Positions 1-12,150 of a DNA stretch of 64,000 bases are shown here, one piece after another. Made by a program: the position numbers and the translations under genes. Under the pieces are notes generated by a model, which saw nothing but the letters and a program-made list of their open reading frames with translations, ran no database searches and was not told where the DNA came from. Numbering within the stretch: position 1 is the first letter of the stretch; each line of letters starts with the position of its first letter. This DNA comes from Wolfiporia cocos (taxonomy: Eukaryota; Basidiomycota; Agaricomycetes; Polyporales; Phaeolaceae). Location: the NCBI GenBank assembly GCA_029448655.1, contig JACCLO010000009.1:1550001-1614000 (forward strand), read 5' to 3'.

Positions 1-1037
1 CTCAGAGGGTGGTAACTTATACGTTACCCATGCTTGGCTAATTATATCATCAGAACTAGCTGGAGCTCCAGCGGATGGATCAATGATCAATCTCGGGAAA
101 TGCTTCTCAAAGGCTGAAGAAGCCAATTTGGAGCCTGTATCATTCGTACAAGTCTCCAGAATAGACATCAGGAATGAGGCAAGAAGGTCCTGATCAAAAA
201 TTTGATTAGCGAGAACATGGTAGGCGTTGTGATGACAGGGCCTACCCTCATAGCAGACTCGCCGCTTGCATCATTGTCCGTCTGCTCCTTGTCCAAATCA
301 CTCAATATCGTCACCAGTCTTGACGCAGATCGTATCAAGGCTCGTCCTTCCGAAGCAGAGGCATCTGGCCCAGCCTGCGCTATCACTGATTGCAGTTCTG
401 GGAGCAATGGCTTCACTATATCTCGTGTCGTTTTCTTGCGTAAGGGAATACGAGGGATCGCTGTCAACGTGTACGATCAGTCAAGAGTTTCTGGAAGAAT
501 GAGGAACATGTAACCGTCTGAATATAACCACATTGCACGGCTGCACTGCAATATCGCCGGAGTATACTCCTCTTCGTCATCAGCATAGTCACCGGAGCTA
601 TTTTGCACAGATAAGCGCTCCAGTGATTCCTGTACGGCCATTATGACCTCCTTTCCGCTACACTCGGTGCCAATCAACGACAGTAGCTCTTCGGTTCCGT
701 CACGCGAGTGCGGAAGAAGAATAGGCAGCAGAGTGAGGGCATCCTATTTTCCAGAATCGGTATAGATCTGGGAGCATGATACAACACATACAAGGTACGA
801 CATACCACCGATACGCGTGATGATGTCTACTAGCTGTCGTAGGTTGCAGATTGGATTTTGGTCGCGTGCAGCAGAGACAATAAGCGATGTGAGAGCGATG
901 CTTGCATCCTGGATCCTGTGATGGTAAGCGACACAAGAACATATTCCAGCGGTAAGTCTGCTTACCTCGTCTACAGGATATGTCTCTGGCAAACTCAGCT
1001 CCTGGCGAAGCCTCACGCTGAAATCGCTTTGAGACAT
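1..1037 (-). CDS. Multi-exon gene of unknown function, 3' part beyond the left edge
   Basis: I do not recognise the family. Five exons join in frame with GT-AG introns: 966-1037, 792-908, 539-743, 246-460 and 1-189 (open at the window edge). The start is the ATG at 1037, and coding lengths of 72, 117, 205 and 215 give phases 0, 0, 1 and 0, which match at every junction. The roughly 266 visible residues are mostly short amphipathic helices rich in Leu, Ile and Ala, with an acidic stretch in exon 3 and a Ser/Asp/Glu-rich stretch in exon 4. This looks like an alpha-solenoid scaffold, but that is inference. No signal peptide, membrane segment or catalytic motif is visible. Introns are 46 to 78 bases, typical of basidiomycetes. 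The consistent splice phases argue for a real gene. Confidence 0.6.
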
Positions 1038-1635
1038 TGACTCACGCGTTAATCTATCTAGAGTAGCGCAAGGTTGACGGCAAGTAAAGTCGGACCTCGC
1101 GTTGAGTTGCTATCTAAATTTCAAGTTGTATTCACTCGTGAGGCCGAGGATAATCGATTCGAGTGACTTTCAATTGAGTTTTGCCGGTGAACATATGAAG
1201 CGCCAGTTCTATCTGGCGCCTAATCAGACGCCTGAGGCCTGAGCGCTGAGCGCCACAATGGAGAGCCACAAGTAATTATGAAGTAATGAGTGGACAAAAG
1301 ACATTAGAAAACGGAATGCTGGATATTTCTTGTCTACTCGTCCCTGTATCATACAAGACGATGCTCCTAAATTTCTGCATCACCACGAAGATGCTAACGA
1401 CTCATGACATTTTAACTTGAGAGCTAGTATACAATGCAGCAGCGGGCCGGGTTCAACGAGTAAAATAATGTCCCATTAAGATCGAGGACTGCTAAGTTTG
1501 TACAACGCATAAGCCTAAAGGTACAGATAGCAAGTATTTCATCCTTGCAATTTATACAGTCAATCTATAGAAATTCCCCTCATGAGCTCACATCTCCGTC
1601 TCAACACCATCGTGTTCACCGTCAACGAACCACCC
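1038..1635. other. Intergenic, no gene seen
   Basis: This lies between the start of the left-edge gene and the 3' end of the Cys4-module gene. It probably holds the promoter of the former and the 3' UTR of the latter. I see no repeat structure or RNA gene. Confidence 0.5.
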
Positions 1636-4600
1636 TTACGAACTCTGAGACGGACCAAGCAGCCTTCGGGGTTCCAGCCGAAAACGTTGCTTCGCTTTAG
1701 ACTGCTTTTTCTTGAGGCGTTCCTTACAGCGTGCGCACAGCGTCCCGGCTGTCCCGGAAGGCAACGTACGGTGACATGTGGTGGAACTGCATGCTCGCTT
1801 TGCAAATTGTGTGAGTCTTTGATTCGTATGCAGCGATGAAACCCGGAAGACTCACCACTTCCTGAGCGGATTGAACAGTTGGCTCCTGATTGACAACGGG
1901 CGGCGTGACACTTGGCTCAGATGAGCCATTACTATTGTTCGCCTCCACTCTGCTCGTGTCCGCTGCGGTATCAACCTGACTGGTAACCGGCCGCTTATTT
2001 GTGTCAGACTTGGCGGCCTCTTCCCATTGTCGCTTACGGCGCAGCTGTGACGGCTGTGACTGAGCCCTATGATGAGGCTCGCCCGTCTTCGCAGAAAACG
2101 CTCCATAATACGGCGTCTGAACGCCCCCGTCACCGTTGGGGGACTGATTCTGTGAGTTGTGCGATGCGGCCGTGTATTCCGCCCGAGACACGAAGTCTGA
2201 GGAGACGGAATACATAGGCTGTGTCGACGGCGGGGGCGCATAGGGAACCTGTGTGCCATAAGTCTGGCCATAGGGCGGGGGGTAGCTGTACGCCTGCGCA
2301 TACGGCGCATATGCCGAGAAGGGAGGCGGGTGAGCGTATGGGTACGGCGTGCCGTATGTATAAGCGGGTGCTTGCGCGCCATAGGGCGTCATTCCGTACG
2401 ATGGCATGTAGTAATAATGAGGATGGGGCGGCGCGGCAGGTGAGGGTACTCCATCAGGCGGAGCACCCTCAGAGGCGCTTGGGGCAACAGGGGAATGTAC
2501 GCCGGGAGGGGCAGTCGGATTTGACGCATTGGCTGATGAAGTAGGGGCATCAACACCTGGCGCAGGTGTTTTCTTGCTTTTTCGTTTGGTTGTCTTCTTG
2601 TATGCGGCGGTCGCTGCTTCACCCTGTGCGCTCGTGTCCACATCTTGGTTAGTGGGGGCCACCTGCAACGACTCCGAAGGAAGTGCGGGGTCCCCGCACT
2701 GCCCTTCAGAGGACACGACCGTCGGACTGGTGAAATTGGCCTGTGAAAGGGTCGGAAACCCAGTGGTATCCTGCAAAGCATGCAGCGCATCAGCATGCAA
2801 CCTTCGATATGATCATGTTTGGCTAACCGTATCTTGCTGTACAGGTTGCGTGTAAAACACCGCTGCCGTGGCATCCGATGGCACTGGATCAACAGCTCCA
2901 ACAAATAGCTCATCTTGGCTCACATCTGCGCCCGGGGTGGTCGGATTAGCGCCCTGCCCCTCCAACGCCGAGGAAGGACAGGCTGCCGTAGATCCTGCCG
3001 CGTCGGACTGGCCAGCCTCTCCCTCAGCACCTTTCTTTTTCTTTCTCTTCTTCGGCTTCTCCGCGCCGACGCCATCATCCGCCTCCTCAGTCGCCTGTGC
3101 CGCCTTCTGTCGCTCCCTCTCCGCCCTCTTCGATCCTTTTGGCGCGCGGGGAGGCGGCGTCGTGATGATCCCGCTATCGCGCAACGCCTTCTCCCTGCGC
3201 CCCGCGCGGTCGCGCTCACGGCACGCGTCGCACATCTTCCATGGATTCGTCGGCGCGAGCAGGTTGTAGCACACCTTGATTGAGCATACGTGGTTCGTAC
3301 GCCGCGTCCCCCGCGCAGCGGGCGGGACGCCCGTGCTGGGCTCCCCGAACGGCGTTTCTGCGCCGACTATGCCGACGAGGGACACGCTCCTGCTCCTCGT
3401 CAGCAGCTCCGGGTCAATGTCCTGCGGTGATTCCTGGCCCTGTTCCTCGTCGCCGGTCTCGTCGTCCGCCTCTCTGCCTGTGGCACTGGAGACCGACCCG
3501 GCACGCCCGGACGACGCGACAGCAGCGGCCCAACCATCAAATGCAATCGCCTTAACCTCCTTGTCACGTACGCGCTTCAGCTTACTGTGATGTCGGTTCT
3601 GGATTCGGTGACGCTCGCAGCGCCGGTACTGGTGGTTGCCTGGCAGGATCTCCCGGCAATGCGAAACGGTGCACATCCGCGGCGGTAACAGAACATTGGC
3701 CTCAACCGCGGTCGCATTGGACCCTGCACTATGCTGGCTCAATCCGTCAGCCTGATACTGGTGAAACTCTACCGGGGACATTGACTATAAATGCACTCAA
3801 TCAGCGCATGCCAATGTGTCAAGGTAAGCCATTTACGGATTGTCCTTCGTCAGTTCTGCGCTTGTCTGTCTCTTCGCGCATTTTCTCCAACTCTGCTACG
3901 GCAACCTCCTTCTCACGCTTCCACTTCGCGCGTTTTGTCGTGCCGTAATTGCGGTAGCGGTCCCTGCACGGTTCGCACATCTTGAAGAATGAGTTGCCGG
4001 GCACAAGGGCTTTGCATCCCTTGATGGAGCAGTAGCGCGGCGGCAGTAACGGATCGGTGATACCTGACGTAGATAGTTTAGAGAATAGTAATGATAGTTC
4101 TCCGATTGATCTTGCCTGGGTTCTCCGGTGCATCCTCAAACTCGTGCGTTAATACGTTGTCTAAAATCCCAGTGTCGTTACTTTCCCCATTGGGTAGGCC
4201 AATCTCATGAGGTTGAGGCGATTTGCTCCTCGGAAGTGTAAGAGCCCCCGCAAGCTCGGAGTCGTTTGAGACAAACAATGCCGGATCAATAGCAGGCTCT
4301 CCCCACGTTGGATTGTAGAAGTCTGCATTCGGCTCTATAATGAGACCCTATTAAGATGATCAGTCCTGTCCTGCAGTTTGCAGTACTGAAGAAGTATGGG
4401 CAATGGACGCAAAAGTGAGACGTGGGCCTCGTAAGTACGGACGCCGACGTCCCGTTATCAAATACTTCTCTTCATTCAAGATGGAGAAGCCCTAATGAAT
4501 GCCAAATCGAGTCTCAATTGCAAAAGCTATTGAAAGCCGGACCGAAAGCTGCTAGTTACTACCAACTAAGACATCCAAATCGCGCACGGGCTCGGCAAGG

Positions 4601-5489
4601 AGTGCGAAGGATGGACGCGACCGGCTCGCAGCGGCACGAAACGGGCAATCATGACCAGACGCATGTATGTCCGTGGACAGACGCGAGTCAACTGAGTGTT
4701 CCCAAGTCACAATTGACGCAGGGTCTGTTAGGGCATAATACCTCATTATGCATTGCTTGGACTGGGGCCCGTGCCATCATTTCTCAGCGAAACTTGGATA
4801 TCCTAAGCATACCTCATACATCGTAACGCCTAGGACATTTTTCGTCCTATGCATTGCGAATTATAGCCCGATCATTCCTACGCATGAGGTGTTATGCCAT
4901 ATACGAACAACTCGATTGCTCGTCCCCATCGCTCGAGATGGCCACAGTCCAGTTGTTCAAAATGCAAGAACGTAAACCCAGTGCCTTCCTTGCGTGAGAT
5001 ATACTCGACGCGAGCTTTCGCACCACGAGCAACTCGTCTACAAGGAGCAGTATGGAAAGACCAAGCATCAAACTCAGCCATCCCTTCAGATTCGTACGAG
5101 TTTGCCTTGATGCGGTGCACGCATATTCCAGACACTGGTAGATTACTGTTACTCACTTCTGGAATAGGCAGCCCATTATCTTCCTGCATCCATACGATAG
5201 CCTGGCCGTTCTGGGCCCCCATGGCTGCCTTCTCCATCTTGCGCTTGGCCCGCTTCGTATTAGCATATACCCGGTGTCGTCCACGACATTCTTCGCACAT
5301 CTTGTGCTTGTAATCGAATTGAAGAGGTTTGTTGCATCCCCTCACGGAGCAGTGGCGGACCTGCGTCGAGGTCTCGCTGCCCGCATTAGCGTCGTCAGCA
5401 GTACTGGATAGTGGTATTGCTCCATAAATTTCTGCTCCCGATGGCGTACTGGGGAAAGGTGCAGACCGGTGGCGGTAATCTGTATTCAT
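1636..5489 (-). CDS. Protein with five C-x4-C-x12-C-x2-[CH] modules
   Basis: Six exons join in frame: 5157-5489, 4116-4347, 3837-4063, 2828-3784, 1856-2770 and 1636-1797. They total 2826 nt, 941 residues. Cysteine modules lie in exon 1 (C47, C52, C65, C68), exon 3, exon 4 (two) and exon 6. Every one has the spacing C-x4-C-x12-C-x2-C, except that one exon-4 copy ends in His. Each is followed by a basic R/K-rich helix. The spacing suggests a small zinc-binding fold next to a nucleic-acid-binding basic region, perhaps a nuclear regulator; this is inferred, and I know no named family. Exon 5 is Pro/Tyr-rich low complexity (YPPPYG-like repeats) and exon 4 has Lys-rich nuclear-localisation-like runs. 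The exon 2/3 intron appears to be GC-AG. The first intron is about 809 bases, far longer than the others, so exon 1 could be a separate gene ending at 4878 if read through. The other splice phases agree exactly. Confidence 0.68.
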
Positions 5490-5862
5490 ATCCCGGCCAG
5501 GCGTCGCCTCTTTCTAGTCTTCGAAGCAAGCTGTAGTGATTGAGGAGGAGAACAAGTCGTGCGGGCGGAGTTTGAATCAGATTCCCAGTTCCCGGAGACC
5601 TTCCGCCACCGTACATGCATTATAGCATTGTAGCTAGAACACCAGTTCCTAACAATATTCTCCACGTATGCTTTGCGTACATTCTCCTCGAATTTAACCT
5701 GATCACGATTGAGCAGGCATAATCAGTAGGCACTGCATAATGGCTAGGTGTCGCGTCTGGGTCAACCGGGAAAGGAAATCGGCGCCACGCCGAATATGAG
5801 CGCCTGAATGCTTGCTTTCTCCACATCGTCCATCACTCCTTTGCAGCGACCCCATAGTCACT
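5490..5862. promoter_or_regulatory. Divergent intergenic region
   Basis: The Cys4-module gene leaves on the minus strand and the WHPDK gene on the plus strand, so these 373 bases probably hold both promoters. I see no clear TATA box. Confidence 0.35.
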
Positions 5863-6648
5863 ATGAACCCCTCACAAGGACGTCGACCCAACGATGGCCT
5901 TAGGTGGCGTATTCCACCGCCAAAACCTCCAGCCCCATGGACTAAAGGCTACTTCGCGTTTCCGCCCATTCTGAACCCGGATGGCCGAGTAGAATTCACG
6001 TTCGCGGTCAACCAGCCACTTGAGGGTGCGTGCGCTCAACGCGAACAAGAGGAACAACGCATTACAGAGCAAGAGAAAATAAAGGAGCACGCTTGGCAAG
6101 AACACTGCAGGCGCGAAGAAGAACTGCGGCAGGTGCGCCTCGAACAAACGCGCGCGGAGGCGCTCAAGGGCGAGATGGCGTGGGTACGTGCGGGTGGCGT
6201 TCTATACGACCGACAGGGCCGACGCGACGACGCGCGAACAGAGGAACTACGCGCAGAAATCCGCCTCCAGGACGAGGAGAAACGCGTCATGGAACAGTGG
6301 AATGCGTACGAGGACCGCTGGCGAATTCTTCTAGCTACCGACACGCCCGTGGCCTTCGCGGACGTACCGTGGCCGCTGAGCCCTGCCCCGGTCACCGCAA
6401 GCGAGCTATCATCCGAAGCGGTGGAGAAGTTTCTCTTCGCACCACTCAATGTACGCCAAAACACGGTTACAAAGCGGGAGCGAATCCGCGCGTCGCTGCT
6501 GCGATGGCATCCAGATAAGGTCTCCGCAGTGCTGCAAAGGGTGGTGGAAGGAGATGCGGACGCTGTGCGCAATGGAGTCAATACAGTGTTCCTATGTTTG
6601 CGGGCGCTGCAGGACAAGGATAGGCAGTTGGGCATCTCGGACGTTTGA
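5863..6648 (+). CDS. WHPDK-motif protein resembling the NF-kappa-B inhibitor-like 1 C-terminus
   Basis: A single exon of 261 residues. The N-terminus is Pro-rich. The middle, about residues 60-150, is a charged Glu/Arg/Gln-rich coiled coil. Near residue 205 is the segment RIRASLLRWHPDK, followed by a helical tail in which valines, leucines and charged residues alternate. This motif order (charged coiled coil, then ERIRxxLLRWHPDK) is shared by basidiomycete hypothetical proteins and by the C-terminus of animal NFKBIL1; the biochemical role is not established. I chose the ATG at 5863 because residues from there fit the coding pattern; an in-frame ATG at 5812 would add 17 unconvincing residues. 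No signal peptide or membrane segment. Divergent to the Cys4 gene. Confidence 0.72.
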   Translation: MNPSQGRRPNDGLRWRIPPPKPPAPWTKGYFAFPPILNPDGRVEFTFAVNQPLEGACAQREQEEQRITEQEKIKEHAWQEHCRREEELRQVRLEQTRAEALKGEMAWVRAGGVLYDRQGRRDDARTEELRAEIRLQDEEKRVMEQWNAYEDRWRILLATDTPVAFADVPWPLSPAPVTASELSSEAVEKFLFAPLNVRQNTVTKRERIRASLLRWHPDKVSAVLQRVVEGDADAVRNGVNTVFLCLRALQDKDRQLGISDV

Positions 6649-9020
6649 GTCCTATGGCACATCGTATGACCTCGGATCATCAGTCGGCCACAGCGCGGGA
6701 ATCTCTGGTAGTTGAATTCTAGTTGGTGCTCATGTTATCTGTCTGAAACTCGCATTCTCAACGTCTTGATGTTTCAGCGCTATATTCATCAGCATCAACG
6801 AAGTCAATACCACTGCGGTCATGATAACCTTATACACTTCCGCGGATGTCTAGTTCTTTGGAAGGATGGAGCAGAGTGGCATTCTGATTGGAAGGCTGTC
6901 CTCATCTCGTCAAGAAACGGACATCTCATGTCAGTGGCGTGTTCTACATGTGCTGGTCTATTCCTTTCGTACTGACAGATGAGCATTCACCTACCTTGTC
7001 TATGCCGATGAGGCACGTTGATCCACGCGTCATGGCTCTGCAGCACAGATGCTGGCCACATTCGCATGCTCGCATGCAATTGTATGCGTACCTGAACGGT
7101 CAGAGACCGTGGCATGCGGTGCAGACTGTGATCAACGACATCAAAGAGCATATTGAGCAAGGCTCAGGGGTCACGTAATAGGAGATCCAGAACAACCGGC
7201 CTTAGACTTTTCCGGAGGATTGCGAACTCTTAGGATGCCCTGCTCGTGAGATATCTGTTTAGATGTGCAGATGTCGACAGATCATAGGGATCCCGTCGGC
7301 GGTTTCAAGAATTGCTCCATGATCTAAGGTTGCATTGTATGCCATCGTCTGCACATAACGAGACGGCCTCCGACAGCAACCATCCAGTAAATTCCAAATA
7401 ATGTCTGCTGCGTCTTGAAAGCACAACGAATGGAGAATGGCGAACTCCACATCTACATTTTGATCCGTACCTAGACGTTCTCTTTGCATTCATATCGCGG
7501 AAATTAGCTACCCCAACACCCTGACAAGACACCGATAAGAGTTATCCCTGGTTTCGACGTAATCATGTCTCGGAAAATCTAACGACACTGTCTCTTGCGT
7601 TTTCGGCTGTACCGCAAGCGAGGAAAGAAGATACCGTAGCGTTGAGAGTGAACTCCATGCATGCCAAACTCAACAATGCCGTATACGGACATTTGTTGTA
7701 TACACTTGCCTTTGATCAGCATGGGATTTATGCCTATGCTAAGCTGTTCCAACTAAAATGGGGTGTACAGCAACGCAATCGCTTTATAGACCTGAGGACA
7801 AATCATTTTCTCCGGTAAGCGACAATCAGATACTTAACGGTTCATTTACTAATGTTGCGCTCTCGCTATATAGCACGTCCATGCAACTTGCAACCAAAGC
7901 AGGTTGAATTAAGCCGTTGGGTCAGCTAATCGATATGCAAGAAGCGATTACCCGATGGGCCGGAGTTTCATGGGACCGCACACCCGATGCAATAGCCTAG
8001 AGATGATCAGAACCTGAACGACTGACTGTACAACGAGATCCAGCTGATCACTGCAAGATCAATGCTATAGATCTCCCCAATCGTGCATAGATCATGGCGC
8101 CTTTCAAAGTTCGATCGATCCGTCCGACGCGCGGGACGATCTTTGACTAAAACCTGGCTTTCCTCCGTCCGCGAAGCTCGCATTTCGCTGAAGGGGATTA
8201 AACAATGGCCGACGTTCTCGTCTGTGGGCCTCCTAGCGGTTTATCTAGATTATCAAAGAGTCTTTAAGCGACAATAGGAACCGTGTTAGTACACGTGCAA
8301 CTTACAACCGGAAGTGCATGCACGCCAAGCCAAGCGCAACCCGTGATAGACAGGAAGTAATAGCTGAGCTCCCTTTCACGCGAGCAGCGGTCACTATTCA
8401 GGTTGTCAGGTATGCGTCCGATGGCGGCTGCTGTAAGACGGACCGGAATGCGGAATGGGGGGAGAGAAAGTGCAAGTGTTCCTCTGCCACATAGCCCTGA
8501 AGCCCGTTGACGCCTGACGGGCGTCCGCTCGGCCCTAATATCCAACACGGCAGATAGCGCTGCAGAGCCCCTCCATGCTGGATGCTCGAGGCTTGAGATG
8601 CAGTCTATGCGCCAAAGCTGGTTCACGAGATCTAATGCCTTTTGTCACTCGTGCTCTTCTCGATTCAATGTGGCACTGTTGATCAGGGTTTTGTCCTTGT
8701 ATTTCTCTGCCCCTAGGCAACTGGAGGTGGAGATCGTGATATGCTATCTTTATCGATTGTCGCAGCGCTCACGGAATTCCGAATTCCGCAACGTAATCCT
8801 ACGATAATGCATCGGAGACCTAACGCGGTTCGATCTTAGTTGTGCAGACAAAGGTATATGCTCAAAATTCCAAGCGGAGCATTTATGTTTGGCGGCCTAA
8901 CCTAGCCTCGTGGTGGCTTGATCCACGTAGATCGCCGAAGGCCCACCTGCTGTTGCTCTGCAGGTGAACATGATGTTCCGATATTCATTCAGAATTCTCC
9001 GCACACACAGCATACCAAAG
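6649..9020. other. Gene-poor stretch
   Basis: Only short unspliceable reading frames are visible. A short open stretch at about 6990-7178 (plus) could be a degenerate exon but has no recognisable motif. No inverted repeat, LTR or RNA gene was found by eye. Confidence 0.4.
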
Positions 9021-9028
9021 TATAAAAG
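9021..9028 (+). promoter_or_regulatory. TATA box of the C2H2 gene
   Basis: TATAAAAG lies 93 bases before the ATG at 9121. It is followed by a C/T-rich leader, as often seen in fungal promoters. Confidence 0.5.
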
Positions 9029-9120
9029 TCGACGGCACCCCTGTCGCATATTTCATCCTCCCCGCCTCACACCAACTTTTCATATCATCTTTCAGTCCCC
9101 GCAATTGCTACTGGACGATC

Positions 9121-10417
9121 ATGGCCCAGAATGCGCAGCGTGCTTCTTACGTCGCGACTCCTGGCCAAGCGTATTGTGCTAGACATCCCGTGCCGTACGG
9201 CATTGTTTCTTTGTCGGGAGTCAGGCCATCTGAAATCTCAATACATGCTGAGTATGTCCTCTTACCTCTCTCGGCGAAACAATATGCTCACGAGGTCGAC
9301 AGAACGTACAGTCCGCAACGCCATTCCTATGCTTCCCCAACCATTGAGCCTGTGTTGTGCGCTCTATTTCACCGGAATGTCTATCATACACTAACAAACC
9401 ATTCTAAACGTGATTAGCACTGGCATACCAACATCACCTAGTCATGATACGGCATATGATTCGACGTTAAGCCCTCAGTAAGCACTTACATTGCTCAATG
9501 CACTGCATTGCTCAGCAACATCTTCTTATCATCAGAAGCGACTTGTTTCCTACCCCCTACCGTTCAAGTCAGATATACGCCTGTAGTGGCACCCCTGTCT
9601 CAAGGTGAATAGCATGGCGCAAATGACCTTTGTGTCGTGTTGTTGACGTTTTCACAAAAGCACGCATTCCGACCGTGGGGCATTCTCTGAAGTTCGCATG
9701 AGTACGGACATGGGCTACCCTTCGTGAGCTTACAGCCTCGGTATGGTTCGCCAGTACTCTCATCTGATATGCCGCCACCCCAGTCCTGTGCCAGGTACCG
9801 CCGCAGAGGCTTTCTCACGCGAAGCACCGACCTCGCTACAGCGCACGCTTTACAGCGCGTTCCCTGCTGAAGGCACAACTTACACACACAACGATATCAG
9901 TGGCTACGGAGTGTACCCGGGTCGCGCTCGGCCATTCCGAGGCTTATCCGAGCTGTCCGCGTCTCAGACAACCAGCCACCTTGGTTCTCTTCATGAAACC
10001 TTTCAGGGCCATTTCGGGATTTCCGCCATGCCGGATATCTCTGAGCACTCTGGAACACCGGTTGGTGCTCCCGCTGTGTGTCTTTGGGACGGCTGCGGAA
10101 TGCCGCTGGACGATGTCACGGTGGGAGGAATCCGTCGACACTTGCGTGCGTTTCATTTCCACGAGGCAGCCGAGCCGTATAAGGGCAAGCGTGGCGCTTG
10201 CCTTTGGGCATGCGGTGCCGGAAATCATAGCTGTAATCGCGAGCTGGACTACGCGAGCTTCGGGAAGCACATTGCGTCGGTCCATATCAGGAGCACGGCG
10301 AGGAGGTGCGGTTACTGCGCCGCAATGATCGGAAGGATCGACTCCCTACACCGTCACATGCGCGAACACTGCCCGAAGCGCCCAACGGGAATGGACAACT
10401 GTCCTGAAGATCGATAA
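9121..10417 (+). CDS. C2H2-type zinc-finger protein, multi-exon
   Basis: The 3' exon (open from about 9743 to the stop at 10417) encodes three cysteine/histidine clusters near its C-terminus. The first is C-x4-C-x15-H-x4-H. The second is an extended form with an extra Cys and an H-x4-H end. The third is C-x2-C with closing HxH and C residues. Such clusters bind zinc and usually DNA, so a nuclear regulatory role is likely. The N-terminal region is rich in Ser, Tyr, Pro and Gly and probably disordered. The start at 9121 follows a TATA box. A likely intron with branch-like CTAAC ends at 9419, and at least one more precedes 9743. Exact 5' splice sites are unresolved, so the first exons are provisional while the zinc-finger exon is firm. 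Confidence 0.6.
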
Positions 10418-12148
10418 ACAAAATCAGTTCACAAAGTGCCGGCCACCGATGGTCGTACATACCTCTAGTTGAGCGAGTTGAATATTCTCTCTGTTTGCTT
10501 GCCCTTATCCTCCTTTAACCGTTCGATTTTTGTATCTTGTTGATGCTTCTCTTATCCTGCATTCGTTCTTTCGAAGCGATTGATTTCGGATTTGCTATAA
10601 GTAATATGAACCATTCCTGGAGAGGTTCAAACCACTATGTATATTAACAAAGTATATCCCAAGTGTAGCATGCTAGTATACATGTTCAGCTGTATAGTCT
10701 GAATAATAGATCAGGATATCCTTCACCATGTAAGCGCTAACTACCTGCGCTGGAATGAAGGGTATTTCCTTGATACCGATAGATTTGCTGCGGGGAGATT
10801 TGCTGCAATCCGGAGAAAGGTGTTGCGGGAGCATCTCAAGTGACAGCTTTGACAGTCTTTTAAGGTACCGATTAGGATGTATCTAGACGTCATCGTTCTG
10901 GACAGGTCGGGTCGGAGTGACAGCTCCCAGGATTGATCAAGATTATCCATTATTACGTGAGGGGACCTCAACGGTTTCGCATAGTTCCTCACAATGTCCC
11001 GTGTCTCAACCCAGTCAAGCGAGCTAGAAGCCCTCGACCATATGGCAGGAGTTCAAGGTGAGGTACATGGGCGGTAGTCCAAAGCTCTTGGCATTGAACG
11101 CCAACAGAAGCCCGAGATCTCGGATATGGACAGATCTCTTGTCTAAAACCGCAGCAATGCATGCAGCGTAAAGGGCTCAGATTAGCGCGCTCTAGCATGT
11201 TACCTCCCATTCCGTTATTCGTATATTCAAAGCGCGCACATGCACATGCCGGCGCTTCCCACTGTATTGCCTCAATCCGCCTGAAACTTGATCGAGCGAA
11301 TATCATTGATAAGTTGACAATATCCGTTCATGACAAGCGCCTTTTACTACAAGAGTACGTCAAAACGCGATGTGGAGTTCGTGACGTCCGATCACGGAGA
11401 AAATCTTCACGCATTCGCGCTGTCGCCTGCTTCATGCAAGTACGACATGTCCTGCCATGATGATGTAAAGAGGAGCCTTTCGACGGATTGATGTGACCGG
11501 ACTTGATATGTGCGGTGTGCGAATACATACGTTTTTCAGCTCACATGGACATGCCGCTCGATTCAAGCAACACAAAGAGTTAAATGCCATCACTCGCGTC
11601 GCGATAGCGGAGCCACGAATGATTTATAGAGCAATAATTTGATGAGGAGTCATGATCTATCAAGGGGAGTGCGATGGTGGAAAGGTCTTCAGAATTCACA
11701 GTCGGCTCGGTGCACCGTGCCTCCCTTCATTTGAGCTATGCCAGCATCGCCCACATCACTGTGGATGCTCAGGGAGATGAGGCATCCCTTGAGTACGATG
11801 CACTGGTGGAAGGTGTACTTGCTTAGAACCCCGGACACGACTGTGCGCGAATGGCCAAATGTTCCGTGATTTCCAATCGGCTGGGTGATGCGCGAAGATC
11901 ATCGATCATCCATCGTCGTGGCTTACAATCGACATTGATGATGTCATACAGGTGCCTGTAGCAGGACAACCCCCGACGCCGATGACACGCTACCGTGTCC
12001 ATGCCAACAGCCAACCAGTGCTAGTGGTTACTCGAGACTTATGCAGTGCTTCAAAACGCTCGAAAACACCAATGCTGTGACCGCCGATCGATGATCGATG
12101 ATCGATGAGGTTCAGGTCTATACGAGGCACAAGAGTGTGGGAATAGAG
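10418..12148. other. Gene-poor stretch
   Basis: The first few hundred bases are AT-rich and probably hold the 3' UTR of the C2H2 gene. Beyond that I see only short frames with no motif. Confidence 0.4.
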
Positions 12149-12150
12149 TA

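Noticed and set aside
4422..4826. 134-codon plus frame
   Set aside because: Lies in the long intron of the Cys4 gene with no motif or splice partner.
6036..6680. 214-codon minus frame opposite the WHPDK gene
   Set aside because: Ser/Arg/Cys-rich antisense shadow. The plus strand has the recognisable motif.
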